DNA of 8,710 nucleotides, from contig DJMM01000066.1 in the NCBI GenBank assembly GCA_002435365.1, forward strand, positions 1 through 8,710, written 5' to 3'. Below are positions 1-6,620 of this stretch, one piece after another (the stretch's first letter is position 1; the number at the start of each line of letters is the position of its first letter). The DNA is from Ignavibacteriales bacterium UBA6490 (GTDB taxonomy: Bacteria > Bacteroidota > Ignavibacteria > Ignavibacteriales > Ignavibacteriaceae). The position numbers and the translations under genes were made by a program. Below the pieces are notes generated by a model. That model ran no database searches and was not told the DNA's origin. It saw nothing but the letters and a program-made list of their open reading frames with translations.

Positions 1-1
1 T

Positions 2-283
2 TTATTCGTTATTAAGGAAGGAGCAGAACTTAATTTCTACAATTCTCTTCCTTTAAGTGTTAAAGGTACCCTGAATGCCCAGGGTACAGCGATGGATTCC
101 ATCATATTTACCAGAGGCGGAAGCACAGGTACCTGGGGCTCAATTAGATTTGACGGTTCATCCTCATCAAACTCAATTCTAAATTATGTAAAGGTAACTT
201 ATGCCTCGGACATTCAGTGTCTGAACTCTGCAAATGTAACCATTCAGAATTCCCGCATTCAGGACTGCACCGAAGGGATTTAA
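2..283 (+). CDS. Parallel beta-helix repeat protein, 5' end outside the window, ended by a premature-looking stop
   Basis: The frame is open from the left edge, so the gene starts outside the window; the ATG at 92 is internal, because well-formed sequence (VIKEGAELNFYNS, then VKGTLNAQGTA) precedes it. The visible part reads as a right-handed parallel beta-helix: a 'GxLxAxGT...IxFT' turn, a 'TWGSIRFDGSSSSNS' segment typical of secreted or surface beta-helix proteins, then short rungs such as SANVTIQNSRIQDCTEGI. Proteins of this kind are usually exported carbohydrate-binding, polysaccharide-lyase-like or adhesin proteins; which one applies cannot be told. The frame ends at TAA 281-283, in the middle of a rung (the GI of 'TEGI' is normally followed by an aromatic or hydrophobic strand). 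Beta-helix sequence resumes in the same frame after the stop, so this is more likely the front of a broken gene than a natural C terminus. No C-terminal sorting domain is present. I am fairly sure of the fold and unsure of the function. Confidence 0.6.
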   Translation, partial: LFVIKEGAELNFYNSLPLSVKGTLNAQGTAMDSIIFTRGGSTGTWGSIRFDGSSSSNSILNYVKVTYASDIQCLNSANVTIQNSRIQDCTEGI

Positions 284-445
284 TCTATAACTCAGCCCAA
301 AATATACAGCAATCATATTATTGATCCTCTGCATAATGGAATCAATGCATCAGGCAGCGGATATGAAGTTGAGATTTTAGATAATACTATCATAAAAGAA
401 AGCAATAATTCCCAGTACCAGCAGTATCAGGGTATATTTATTTCT
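284..445 (+). pseudogene. Continuation of the beta-helix gene beyond the in-frame stop (decayed remnant)
   Basis: Read in the same frame as the upstream fragment, this stretch gives PKIYSNHIIDPLHNGI, then EVEILDNTIIKESNNS and QGIFIS, which are typical beta-helix rungs (PxIxxNxI...GI...xIxxNxI). It has no start codon or ribosome-binding site of its own. Two histories fit. One is a single nonsense change, for example a Tyr codon to TAA at 281-283. The other is a pair of compensating indels, since 283-297 in the next frame reads IYNSA, which also suits the motif. The frame stays open to TAA 560-562, but beta-helix character is lost after about 445, and a terminator hairpin follows at once. The 3' end of the original gene, including any sorting domain, therefore seems to be lost. 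A sequencing or assembly error at 281 is the main alternative. Confidence 0.55.
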
Positions 446-463
446 ACATTTCAAAGTATGAAT

Positions 464-493
464 TACCCTGGCATACCAGCCGGGGTATTTTTT
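464..493 (+). terminator. Rho-independent terminator behind the beta-helix remnant
   Basis: TACCCTGGC (464-472) pairs with GCCGGGGTA (479-487) around a 6-nt loop, giving nine base pairs with one G-U wobble. Six T follow directly (488-493). Strong GC pairing plus the T run is the classic intrinsic terminator shape. It separates the beta-helix remnant from the phosphatase gene that starts 90 bp further on. Confidence 0.75.
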
Positions 494-582
494 AATGAGT
501 GTTTCCGGATTTTGAAAGAGGGATTATTTTATTTAAGTTTTCTGATAAATCAAAATGAATAATTATAACTCAGATTTCAAAA

Positions 583-1347
583 ATGCTAAATGATATTATC
601 AATATTTCTCTTGAAGCGGGAAAAATTGTAAGGGAGGGCTTCGGCTCACGAATTGAAATTGAACTGAAAAAACAGAATGATAAAAACCTTGTAACACAGA
701 TCGACAAAGCTTCGGAACTTGCAATAACCGACTTTATTAAAAAAAAATACCCCTCTCATAATATCCTTGCCGAGGAAAGCGGCGAGCTGAATAATAATTC
801 CGAATATCTGTGGGTTATCGATCCGCTTGACGGGACAACTAATTTTGCCCACGGTCTTCCGATTTTCGCAGTAACCATCGGTTTGCAGAAAAACGGCGAA
901 ACAATCTGCGGTGTCGTTTATGACGTTATGAATGATGTGATGTTCACGGCTGAAAAGGGTGGAGGTGCATTCGCCAATAGTAAAAAAATCAGCGTTAACG
1001 AAAACAACATGCTCAGCCAAAGTTTCCTGGTAACCGGCTTTCCATACAATATTTCAGATAATCCTGACGGTGCTTTGGATAAATTTGTGGAATTGGTAAA
1101 AGCTTCCAGGGCAGTAAGAAGACTCGGTTCCGCTGCATTGGATCTTTGCTATGTTGCCAACGGAATTTTTGACGGATTCTGGGAAATAAATCTGCAGCCG
1201 TGGGATATGTGTGCAGGCATTCTGCTCATTGAAGAAGCGGGGGGAATGGTTACGGATTTTAAGGGAAACAGGATGAACATATTTTCTCCGAAAGTATGCG
1301 CCACTAACGGGAAGATACATCAGCAGCTTTTAGAGTTTTTGAAGTAA
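583..1347 (+). CDS. suhB: Inositol-1-monophosphatase family protein (SuhB-like)
   Basis: A 254-residue protein, the usual length for the family, which hydrolyses myo-inositol monophosphates or related sugar phosphates in the cytoplasm using Mg2+. The metal-site motifs are all present: AEESGE (63-68, with the Glu pair E64/E65), WVIDPLDGTTNF (77-88, with D80 and D83), and WDMCAG (207-212, with D208 as the third metal ligand; the usual form is WDxAAG). The stretch RRLGSAALDLCYVA (179-192) is the family's conserved helix region. In some bacteria SuhB also assists rRNA transcription and ribosome maturation; whether this one does cannot be read from sequence, and relatives act on fructose bisphosphate, histidinol phosphate or 3'-phosphoadenosine nucleotides. 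The ATG at 583 has no clear Shine-Dalgarno sequence, but it matches the expected N terminus. It is preceded by a terminator and followed by a long gap, so it is probably a single-gene unit. The family is certain; the symbol is less so. Confidence 0.9.
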   Translation: MLNDIINISLEAGKIVREGFGSRIEIELKKQNDKNLVTQIDKASELAITDFIKKKYPSHNILAEESGELNNNSEYLWVIDPLDGTTNFAHGLPIFAVTIGLQKNGETICGVVYDVMNDVMFTAEKGGGAFANSKKISVNENNMLSQSFLVTGFPYNISDNPDGALDKFVELVKASRAVRRLGSAALDLCYVANGIFDGFWEINLQPWDMCAGILLIEEAGGMVTDFKGNRMNIFSPKVCATNGKIHQQLLEFLK

Positions 1348-1566
1348 AATTGTCTTATATGGCCACCCGGTCTTTTAACCTGTTTGCAATTGAATTTGCT
1401 TCATTTCCGGTTATAAGGCATCTCCATTTTATTGAATCTTAAAAACTTAAAAAATCCTCTTTAATATATTCCGGTAAAATGATTTTTTGCCATCGGATTG
1501 TGCAAGAAAAGTAAATTTAATCTCAAACCGGCCTGTATTCAATTTGAGACTATTTCGAAAAAAATC

Positions 1567-1621
1567 GGATTAGAATCAGGTTAGAATCGGATCAGACCCG
1601 GGTTAGACTGGGGTTAGGTAT
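1567..1621 (+). repeat. Five tandem imperfect 11-bp repeats upstream of typA
   Basis: Units begin at 1567, 1578, 1589, 1600 and 1611: GGATTAGAATC, AGGTTAGAATC, GGATCAGACCC, GGGTTAGACTG, GGGTTAGGTAT. The core is GGnTTAG(A), with the last four bases variable. The period is close to one DNA helical turn, so every core would face the same side. A 7-bp core plus 4 loose bases repeated every 11 bp resembles binding sites of OmpR/PhoB-type response regulators. This is a resemblance only; the protein that might bind is unknown. The array ends about 50 bp before the -35 box of typA. Confidence 0.6.
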
Positions 1622-1672
1622 CCAATCATGACCATACTATCCAGATTTTCCCAATGCAGACAACTTTGTTCA

Positions 1673-1701
1673 TTGTTTATACCTTAATATATAGGTATAT
1701 T
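1673..1701 (+). promoter_or_regulatory. Sigma-70-type promoter of typA with embedded inverted repeat
   Basis: TTGTTT (1673-1678) as -35 and TATATT (1696-1701) as -10 are separated by exactly 17 bp. This predicts a start of transcription near 1708 and a leader of only about 15-25 nt. A perfect 7-bp inverted repeat, TATACCT (1678-1684) and AGGTATA (1693-1699), fills the spacer and runs into the -10 box, which is a good position for a repressor operator. Neither element has been tested. Confidence 0.5.
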
Positions 1702-1723
1702 TAAAGCTAAAATTTTTTACAGG

Positions 1724-3574
1724 ATGATTGTTTTGAACAGAAGAAAAGATATCAGGAATATTGCAATTATTGCCCACGTTGATCATGGTAAAACCACACT
1801 TGTTGACCATATGCTTAAACAAACCGGAGCATTCAGGGAAAACCAGCAGGTAGAAAAAAGAATAATGGATTCCAATGCCCTCGAGAAGGAGAGGGGAATT
1901 ACAATCCTGGCGAAGAATCTTAGTGTTTTATATAAGGGGATTAAAATAAATATTATCGATACTCCCGGTCATGCTGATTTTGGTGGTGAAGTTGAGCGTA
2001 CCTTAAAAATGGTTGACGGTGTTCTTCTTCTGGTTGATGCTGCTGAAGGTCCGCTGCCGCAGACAAAGTTTGTATTGAAAAAATCGCTGGACCTGGGATT
2101 AAAACCAATCGTGGTAATAAATAAAATAGACCGGAAGGATGCCCGTCCAGATGTCGTACTGAATGAAGTATTTGATTTATTTGTTTCCCTCGGCGCATCC
2201 GATGATCAGCTCGATTTTCCTTACGTATATGCAGTTGCAAAACAGGGCATTGCAAAATTAACCCTCGAAGAAGAAAATGATAATCTCCAGCCGCTTTTTG
2301 AAATTGTTGTAAATAAAGTTCCGGCACCAAAAACTGAAATGAATGAACCATTCCGGATGCTAATCTCTGCTATCGATTATAATGATTATCTCGGCAGGAT
2401 TGGAATAGGAAGAGTCCATTCAGGTGTGTTAAGGACAGGCGATAATATTGTTCTCATCACCCGTGAAGGTGAAAGGGTTAATGCCAAAATTACAAAGCTG
2501 TACGTTTTTGAAAATATAAAAAGAGTGGATGCTGATGAGATTTCTGCAGGAGATATCGGCGGAATTGCAGGTCTCGAAGATGTGGATATCGGCGATACTA
2601 TTGCATCTCCTGAAAAAGCAGAACCGCTTCCGTTTGTAGCAATCGATGAGCCCACTATTACTATGAACTTTATGGTCAATAATTCACCTTTTGCAGGCCT
2701 GGAAGGGAAATATGTTACTACCAGGAATATAAGCGAGAGATTATCGAGGGAATTAAAGTCAAATGTAAGTCTTACTGTTGAAATGACTGATAGTCCCGAC
2801 AGCTTTAAAGTAAGCGGAAGGGGAGAGCTTCATCTTGCCATACTGGTAGAAAATATGCGTCGTGAAGGCTATGAACTGCAGTTAAGCAAGCCCCAGGTTA
2901 TTATGAAAAAGATCCTTGATGTATTAAGTGAGCCTGTTGAACATGTTATTATCGATGTGCCTGAAGAATTTACCGGTATTGTTATTGAAAAGCTTGGCAA
3001 GCGGAAAGCTGAGATGAAGAATATGATAACATTCAATCAGAATACCAGGATTGAATTTATTGTTCCTTCAAGAGGCTTGCTGGGGTACCGCGCTGAATTT
3101 CTTACAGATACCAGGGGCAGCGGCATCCTGCATCACAATTTTCATGGCTATGAGCCTTTCAAAGGTGAAATAACACACCGCCAGCGGGGTGCATTGGTTG
3201 CTATGGAAGGCGGTACTGCTTCCGCGTATGCAATGTTCAAGCTTCAGGAACGTTCGGTCTTCTTTATTGATCCGGGTACTAAAGTATATGAAGGTATGGT
3301 TGTAGGTGAAAATTCGCGCAGTAATGATATGTTTGTAAATGTTACAAAGACAAAGCAGCTTACAAATATGCGCGCTTCAGGTGCGGATGAGGCTATCAGG
3401 CTTGAACCCGCAACAATTCACACACTCGAACAGGCTATTGAATGGATCACCGAAGATGAATTTGTTGAAGTGACCCCGGAAAATATCAGGATAAGAAAAA
3501 AATATCTTACCGATATGGCCAGGAAGAATGCGCGTCTCGCTGAAAAGAAAAAGGAAGAATTGAATTTAGTTTAG
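1724..3574 (+). CDS. typA: Translational GTPase TypA/BipA
   Basis: A 616-residue ribosome-binding GTPase, family length about 600-615, that supports assembly of the large ribosomal subunit and stress or cold growth. The GTP-binding motifs are in order: AHVDHGKT (17-24), RGITI (57-61), DTPGHADFGGEVER (79-92) and NKID (133-136). The G5 loop reads VAK (171-173) in place of the usual SA(K/L), a tolerated change. Further on come the domain II beta-barrel (about 205-300), SGRGELHL (364-371) of the EF-G-like domain III, and the TypA-specific C-terminal part with GLLGYRAEFLTDTRG (451-465) and EGMVVGEN (523-530). The start is uncertain. The ATG at 1724 overlaps AGGA (1721-1724), leaving no room for ribosome binding, whereas TTG at 1733 lies 8 nt after that AGGA and would give a 613-residue protein beginning MNRRKDIRN, like other TypA. 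The gene stands alone with its own promoter and converges on the SET gene 40 bp further on. Confidence 0.97.
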   Translation: MIVLNRRKDIRNIAIIAHVDHGKTTLVDHMLKQTGAFRENQQVEKRIMDSNALEKERGITILAKNLSVLYKGIKINIIDTPGHADFGGEVERTLKMVDGVLLLVDAAEGPLPQTKFVLKKSLDLGLKPIVVINKIDRKDARPDVVLNEVFDLFVSLGASDDQLDFPYVYAVAKQGIAKLTLEEENDNLQPLFEIVVNKVPAPKTEMNEPFRMLISAIDYNDYLGRIGIGRVHSGVLRTGDNIVLITREGERVNAKITKLYVFENIKRVDADEISAGDIGGIAGLEDVDIGDTIASPEKAEPLPFVAIDEPTITMNFMVNNSPFAGLEGKYVTTRNISERLSRELKSNVSLTVEMTDSPDSFKVSGRGELHLAILVENMRREGYELQLSKPQVIMKKILDVLSEPVEHVIIDVPEEFTGIVIEKLGKRKAEMKNMITFNQNTRIEFIVPSRGLLGYRAEFLTDTRGSGILHHNFHGYEPFKGEITHRQRGALVAMEGGTASAYAMFKLQERSVFFIDPGTKVYEGMVVGENSRSNDMFVNVTKTKQLTNMRASGADEAIRLEPATIHTLEQAIEWITEDEFVEVTPENIRIRKKYLTDMARKNARLAEKKKEELNLV

Positions 3575-3614
3575 GGACAGGATTAAAGGTTCTTAATTAA
3601 GGCCGGTAAAATTG

Positions 3615-4073
3615 TCAGGCCGATAATTTCTGAATTTCCTCAGAAACAGGTACAACGTTTTCATTCCCGCATCTGCTGCATTTACAATAGTCGTATATCT
3701 CATCATAACCGTAATCTATAGTAAGTTCATCACCGGCTTTTATATCGTTCAATGCAGTAAGAAACAGTGTGAATTCATCACGGTGGGTTACTTCGCAGTT
3801 AGAATTGCAGTTATGGTTGATATACCTGATCTTTTCGGTATTGGCGGTATCGATATAATAATTTTCGTTCCAGAAAATGTATACATTGTTTTCTTCATCT
3901 TCTCTCCTTACGCATTCATTCTCATCGATCACTTCGCCTGATATTACCATAATATTCCTGCCGCGGCGGATATTAGCTGATGCAAAAAGTCCTTTGCCAT
4001 GAATGCCTGATTCCATCACCTTGACAAAATCATCGTTATCCATACTGCTCTCAATAGGAAAATTGTTTATCAT
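3615..4073 (-). CDS. Small SET-domain protein-lysine methyltransferase
   Basis: A 152-residue protein consisting almost entirely of a SET domain with a post-SET cysteine cluster. SET enzymes transfer a methyl group from S-adenosylmethionine to lysine side chains. The signatures are HGKGLFA (25-31), GEVI (46-49), the pseudoknot motif YINHNCNSNCEV (84-95, with N86/H87 for cofactor binding), AGDELTIDYGYDE (113-125, with the catalytic-type Tyr 121 or 123), and CKCSRC (130-135), which with C89 or C93 can bind zinc. The family is best known from eukaryotic histone methylation; the target in this bacterium is unknown (a DNA-binding or ribosomal protein is possible). The first ATG (4073) has no Shine-Dalgarno sequence; Met 11, preceded by GAGAG, is an alternative start. 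The gene lies 116 bp downstream of menG on the same strand and may have its own promoter. Confidence 0.88.
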   Translation of the reverse strand: MINNFPIESSMDNDDFVKVMESGIHGKGLFASANIRRGRNIMVISGEVIDENECVRREDEENNVYIFWNENYYIDTANTEKIRYINHNCNSNCEVTHRDEFTLFLTALNDIKAGDELTIDYGYDEIYDYCKCSRCGNENVVPVSEEIQKLSA

Positions 4074-4143
4074 AAAGTCAAAATCAGATTAAATCTAAAA
4101 AATCGAGCCGGAAAGTTAATCATATTATTGAGATAAAAAAGTG

Positions 4144-4149
4144 ATTATA
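4144..4149 (-). promoter_or_regulatory. Possible -10 element for the SET gene
   Basis: On the minus strand TATAAT, a perfect -10 hexamer, lies about 70 nt upstream of the SET start, in the AT-rich gap behind menG. No good -35 hexamer sits at the right distance, so this is weak evidence for separate transcription of the SET gene. Confidence 0.25.
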
Positions 4150-4189
4150 TAAAAAACAGAAGATCTGACCCGCGGCGGCTTTTCTGATT

Positions 4190-4873
4190 TTATTTCTGTG
4201 CTATAACTACCTGTACTATTCCAAAAGTAAGGCTGAAGCGGCTGATATTTGTAAACCCGGAATTCTGAAGCAATGAAGGGATGTCTGTCTTTTCATCAAA
4301 TTCTTCAACAGAATCCGGCAGGTATTTATAGGCTTCCTTATTTTTTGAAATAATTCCGCCCACGAAGGGAAGTATCTTTTTAAAGTAGAACCTGTAGAGC
4401 ATTTTAAAAAAGAAATTTGAAGGAAGCCTGAACTCGATAATAGTAGCTTTCCCGTTTTTGGTGAGCACCCGGTAAAACGAATCAAATCCTTTCTGGATAT
4501 CGTAAAAATTTCTTACTCCGAAAGCCACAGTAATATTTGATACTGAATTATCCTTAACGGGAAGGAACTCTGCAGCCATCTGGACGCATTTTCCTTTAAT
4601 CCACGGACTTTTTTTCTCAAACAGTTCCAGCATATTATAGGAGAAATCAGCACCGTAAATTACAGGTGCTCCGAATTTCCTGGCAGCAATTGCCACATCG
4701 CCCGTTCCGCATGCCACATCCAGCAGCACGGTATCCTTATTTATGCCGGTAAGTTTAAGTGCTTTTCTGCGCCAGTAAAAATCAAATCCAAAGCTCAGCA
4801 GGTGATTCAGCAGGTCATACCTGAATGCAATAGAATCGAACATCTTTTTAACTTTGGTTTTCTTATCGTTCAT
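4190..4873 (-). CDS. menG: Demethylmenaquinone/ubiquinone C-methyltransferase (MenG/UbiE)
   Basis: A 227-residue class I S-adenosylmethionine methyltransferase, the usual length for UbiE/MenG, which performs the last step of menaquinone synthesis, methylating demethylmenaquinone at the membrane surface. The SAM-binding motif I is LLDVACGTGDVAI (50-62). AEFLPV (101-106) and the conserved VAFGVRNFYD (116-125) follow, and the family signature AYKYLPDSVEEF (181-192) lies near the C terminus. The N-terminal VKKMFDSIAFRYDLLNHLLSFG is also typical. The ATG overlaps the stop of the upstream PAP2 gene as ATGA (4870-4873), and AGGA lies just before it, so translation is likely coupled. It probably acts on menaquinone only; no other quinone genes are in the window. 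Confidence 0.95.
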   Translation of the reverse strand: MNDKKTKVKKMFDSIAFRYDLLNHLLSFGFDFYWRRKALKLTGINKDTVLLDVACGTGDVAIAARKFGAPVIYGADFSYNMLELFEKKSPWIKGKCVQMAAEFLPVKDNSVSNITVAFGVRNFYDIQKGFDSFYRVLTKNGKATIIEFRLPSNFFFKMLYRFYFKKILPFVGGIISKNKEAYKYLPDSVEEFDEKTDIPSLLQNSGFTNISRFSLTFGIVQVVIAQK

Positions 4874-5820
4874 ATCCTGCTGAAATCAATGTCTTCTTTT
4901 CCAAGCTTCCTCTGCCACCAGTTAAAAATAAACTTTCCGCTCCACAGAGAAAAAACTGCAAACAGGAAGCCGCCCACAAGGTCAATTACATAATGATATC
5001 TCAGGTAAACTGTTGATATAATCAGCAGTGTTCCCACCGGCAGCAGAAAATATTTTATCCTGCTTCTGAATTTTACAGAGAGGTACATTACAATTAAAGT
5101 TATCATAGTATGTCCGCTTGGGAAAATATCTCTTTGCACCACATTTACAGGGTTTGCCGTACCGGTTGGAATCGATTCACCGATATTTGTTAATTCCCTC
5201 AGGTATTTTGTCAGAAACAATCCCGGAAGTTCGGTATCTATCATGCTGAAATCGTGCAGTGTAAATCTCGGTCCAACCCCGGGGAGAGCAAAGTAACCCA
5301 GGTAGCTAAGGTAAAAACCATAAACCACCGCAAAAACTGCATAATCTATGGCCAGAAATCTTTTATCCCGTAACAGGCGCAATGCCAGAATTATCGGCAG
5401 CAGGTAAAACAGACCATAAACTATCTGCAGTATTTCAGTAAGAACAGGGGTGGCGATGCCATAAATGAAATGTGTGGGATCGGTACCGAAAATCCATCTG
5501 TCGATTTCAATGAACAGGTAATCGAAATCCTCCTTCCGGATCGGCTGGATCATAAAATGGATCTCTTTAAATGTAAACAGGATCAGCGGCGCAATATACC
5601 AATAGTGAGTAATTCTGGTGAGAGAGTTATTCCACCTGTCTTCAGTCCAGGCCAATGCAAAAGAGAAAAAAATGATGAGCAGGTTCAGCAGCACAAACAG
5701 CTTCCACTGTGGCACATCTTTGTAAAATATAATATTAATGATACTGAGAAGTATTAAAAAGATAATTACAACCAGATCGAACGACTTAAGTTTTTTAATA
5801 AATGTTTTTATCAGTTCCAT
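4870..5820 (-). CDS. PAP2-superfamily integral membrane phosphatase/phosphotransferase (Aur1/Ipt1-like)
   Basis: A 316-residue membrane protein with about six or seven hydrophobic segments (near 14-33, 40-58, 74-88, 125-150, 158-176, 236-272 and 279-293). The PAP2 catalytic signature is visible: DIFPSGHTM (231-239, with the general-acid-type His 237) and YLRYHYVIDLVGG (272-284, with Arg 274, nucleophile-type His 276 and Asp 280). An upstream LPGVGPRF (179-186) replaces the classic KxxxxxxRP motif, and together with STVYLRYHY this resembles the Aur1/Ipt1-like branch, which includes inositol-phosphorylceramide synthases. It therefore dephosphorylates a lipid phosphate or moves a phospho-head group. 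Candidate substrates are phosphatidic acid, undecaprenyl diphosphate, polyprenyl diphosphate and inositol lipids; sequence alone does not choose. It begins 14 bp after ksgA and overlaps menG by 4 bp, so the three genes are probably one transcript. No clear Shine-Dalgarno sequence precedes ATG 5820. Confidence 0.85.
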   Translation of the reverse strand: MELIKTFIKKLKSFDLVVIIFLILLSIINIIFYKDVPQWKLFVLLNLLIIFFSFALAWTEDRWNNSLTRITHYWYIAPLILFTFKEIHFMIQPIRKEDFDYLFIEIDRWIFGTDPTHFIYGIATPVLTEILQIVYGLFYLLPIILALRLLRDKRFLAIDYAVFAVVYGFYLSYLGYFALPGVGPRFTLHDFSMIDTELPGLFLTKYLRELTNIGESIPTGTANPVNVVQRDIFPSGHTMITLIVMYLSVKFRSRIKYFLLPVGTLLIISTVYLRYHYVIDLVGGFLFAVFSLWSGKFIFNWWQRKLGKEDIDFSRI

Positions 5821-5834
5821 TAATAATTCTTGTT

Positions 5835-6620
5835 TTATGAAGATCCGGAAACCGAACGGACATAATCGGAGAGCTTAATAAAATCGTCAAGGTCGAGTTG
5901 TTCAGCCCGCTTGTTCAGGTCGACACCGGAATCATGAAAATTTATGTCTGCAAATATACTATTGCCGAGCGAATTTTTTAAGGTTTTTCTTCTGTTTCCG
6001 AATGCAGCTTTCACGGTTTTGATGAATACTGCATCGGATTCGGTAAAATCTTTCTTAATAAAAATGTGTACCAAAGCGGAAGAAACTTTGGGACGGGGAT
6101 AAAATACATTCGGACTGACCTTAAAACAGTATTTAACCTCTGCGAAATATTTAAGCAGGACAGACAGGATGCTGTAATCTTTGGATCCTTTGCTTGCCGA
6201 CATTCTTTGTGCAACCTCATGCTGCACAAGCAGAACTGCATCAGTTATCAGACCGCTGTACCTGATGATTCTGAAAATAACGGGTGAGGTGATATTATAT
6301 GGAATATTTCCAACTATACGCAGTTTTTCATTCCCGGAACCGATAAGGGGAGGAAGTTCGATTTTTAAAAAATCGCCCAGGATTATATTTATACCTGGAA
6401 ATCGTTGCTTCAGATCTTCAATTACCCTCGTATCGATCTCCACCGCGGTAAAAATTTTGGATTTTCCGTACATCAGCTCTGTTAGTGAGCCGGTGCCGGG
6501 TCCGATTTCCAGGAGGTTATCGCCAGGCAGGGGAGATATCTCATCAGCAATTTTTCTGAGGATATTCTTGTCAGAAAGATAATTCTGACCAAATTTTTTC
6601 AAAGGTTGAATTCTTACCAT
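5835..6620 (-). CDS. ksgA: 16S rRNA (adenine1518-N6/adenine1519-N6)-dimethyltransferase KsgA
   Basis: A 261-residue enzyme, the usual length, that dimethylates two adjacent adenines in the 3'-terminal hairpin of 16S rRNA late in 30S assembly; loss of the enzyme gives kasugamycin resistance. Visible motifs are KKFGQNYLSD (8-17), SAM motif I LLEIGPGTGSLTE (36-48), the acidic residue E61 that holds the ribose, GDF (82-84), the catalytic GNIPYNITSPV (104-114, NIPY type), VQHEVAQRM (132-140), FYPRPKVSSALV (173-184) and AAFGNRRKTLKNSL (205-218). All are intact, so the enzyme should be active. ATG 6620 is preceded by GGAA 4 nt away, a weak ribosome-binding site, and gives the expected N terminus. 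It is the first gene of the minus-strand block and diverges from the ROK kinase across 112 bp. Confidence 0.97.
   Translation of the reverse strand: MVRIQPLKKFGQNYLSDKNILRKIADEISPLPGDNLLEIGPGTGSLTELMYGKSKIFTAVEIDTRVIEDLKQRFPGINIILGDFLKIELPPLIGSGNEKLRIVGNIPYNITSPVIFRIIRYSGLITDAVLLVQHEVAQRMSASKGSKDYSILSVLLKYFAEVKYCFKVSPNVFYPRPKVSSALVHIFIKKDFTESDAVFIKTVKAAFGNRRKTLKNSLGNSIFADINFHDSGVDLNKRAEQLDLDDFIKLSDYVRSVSGSS

Larger units (their letters stand above)
1348..1723. other. 376-bp non-coding region between suhB and typA
   Basis: No plausible gene, tRNA or structured RNA was found here. The right half carries signals that look regulatory: a 7-bp inverted repeat (TCTCAAA 1521-1527 with TTTGAGA 1543-1549, 15-nt spacer), a tandem 11-bp repeat array (1567-1621), and the typA promoter (1673-1701). 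The left half (about 1348-1500) is AT-rich, and I see nothing in it, including no clear terminator for suhB. Confidence 0.6.

Noticed and set aside
284..562. A separate small gene after the in-frame stop
   Set aside because: No suitable start codon with a ribosome-binding site; the content is simply the next beta-helix rungs followed by non-homologous sequence and a terminator.
646..1320. Long open frames on the minus strand inside the phosphatase gene
   Set aside because: They lie wholly antisense to a gene with complete family motifs, and their translations show no recognisable domain.
1567..1621. CRISPR array or TRAP-type RNA-binding triplet repeats
   Set aside because: The units are contiguous 11-mers without spacers, too short for CRISPR. 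The UAG triplets recur every 11 nt, not every 5-6 nt as TRAP needs.
1953..2679. Minus-strand open frames inside typA
   Set aside because: Antisense shadows of a highly conserved gene; compositionally biased and without motifs.
3592..3601. Palindrome CTTAATTAAG between typA and the SET gene as a bidirectional terminator
   Set aside because: All but the end pairs are A-T, there is no loop and no T tract; it is too weak to call.
4150..4190. Terminator behind menG
   Set aside because: On the minus strand CAGAA and TTCTG flank a GC-rich core and a run of T follows, but the stem is only 5 bp with a long, poorly paired interior.
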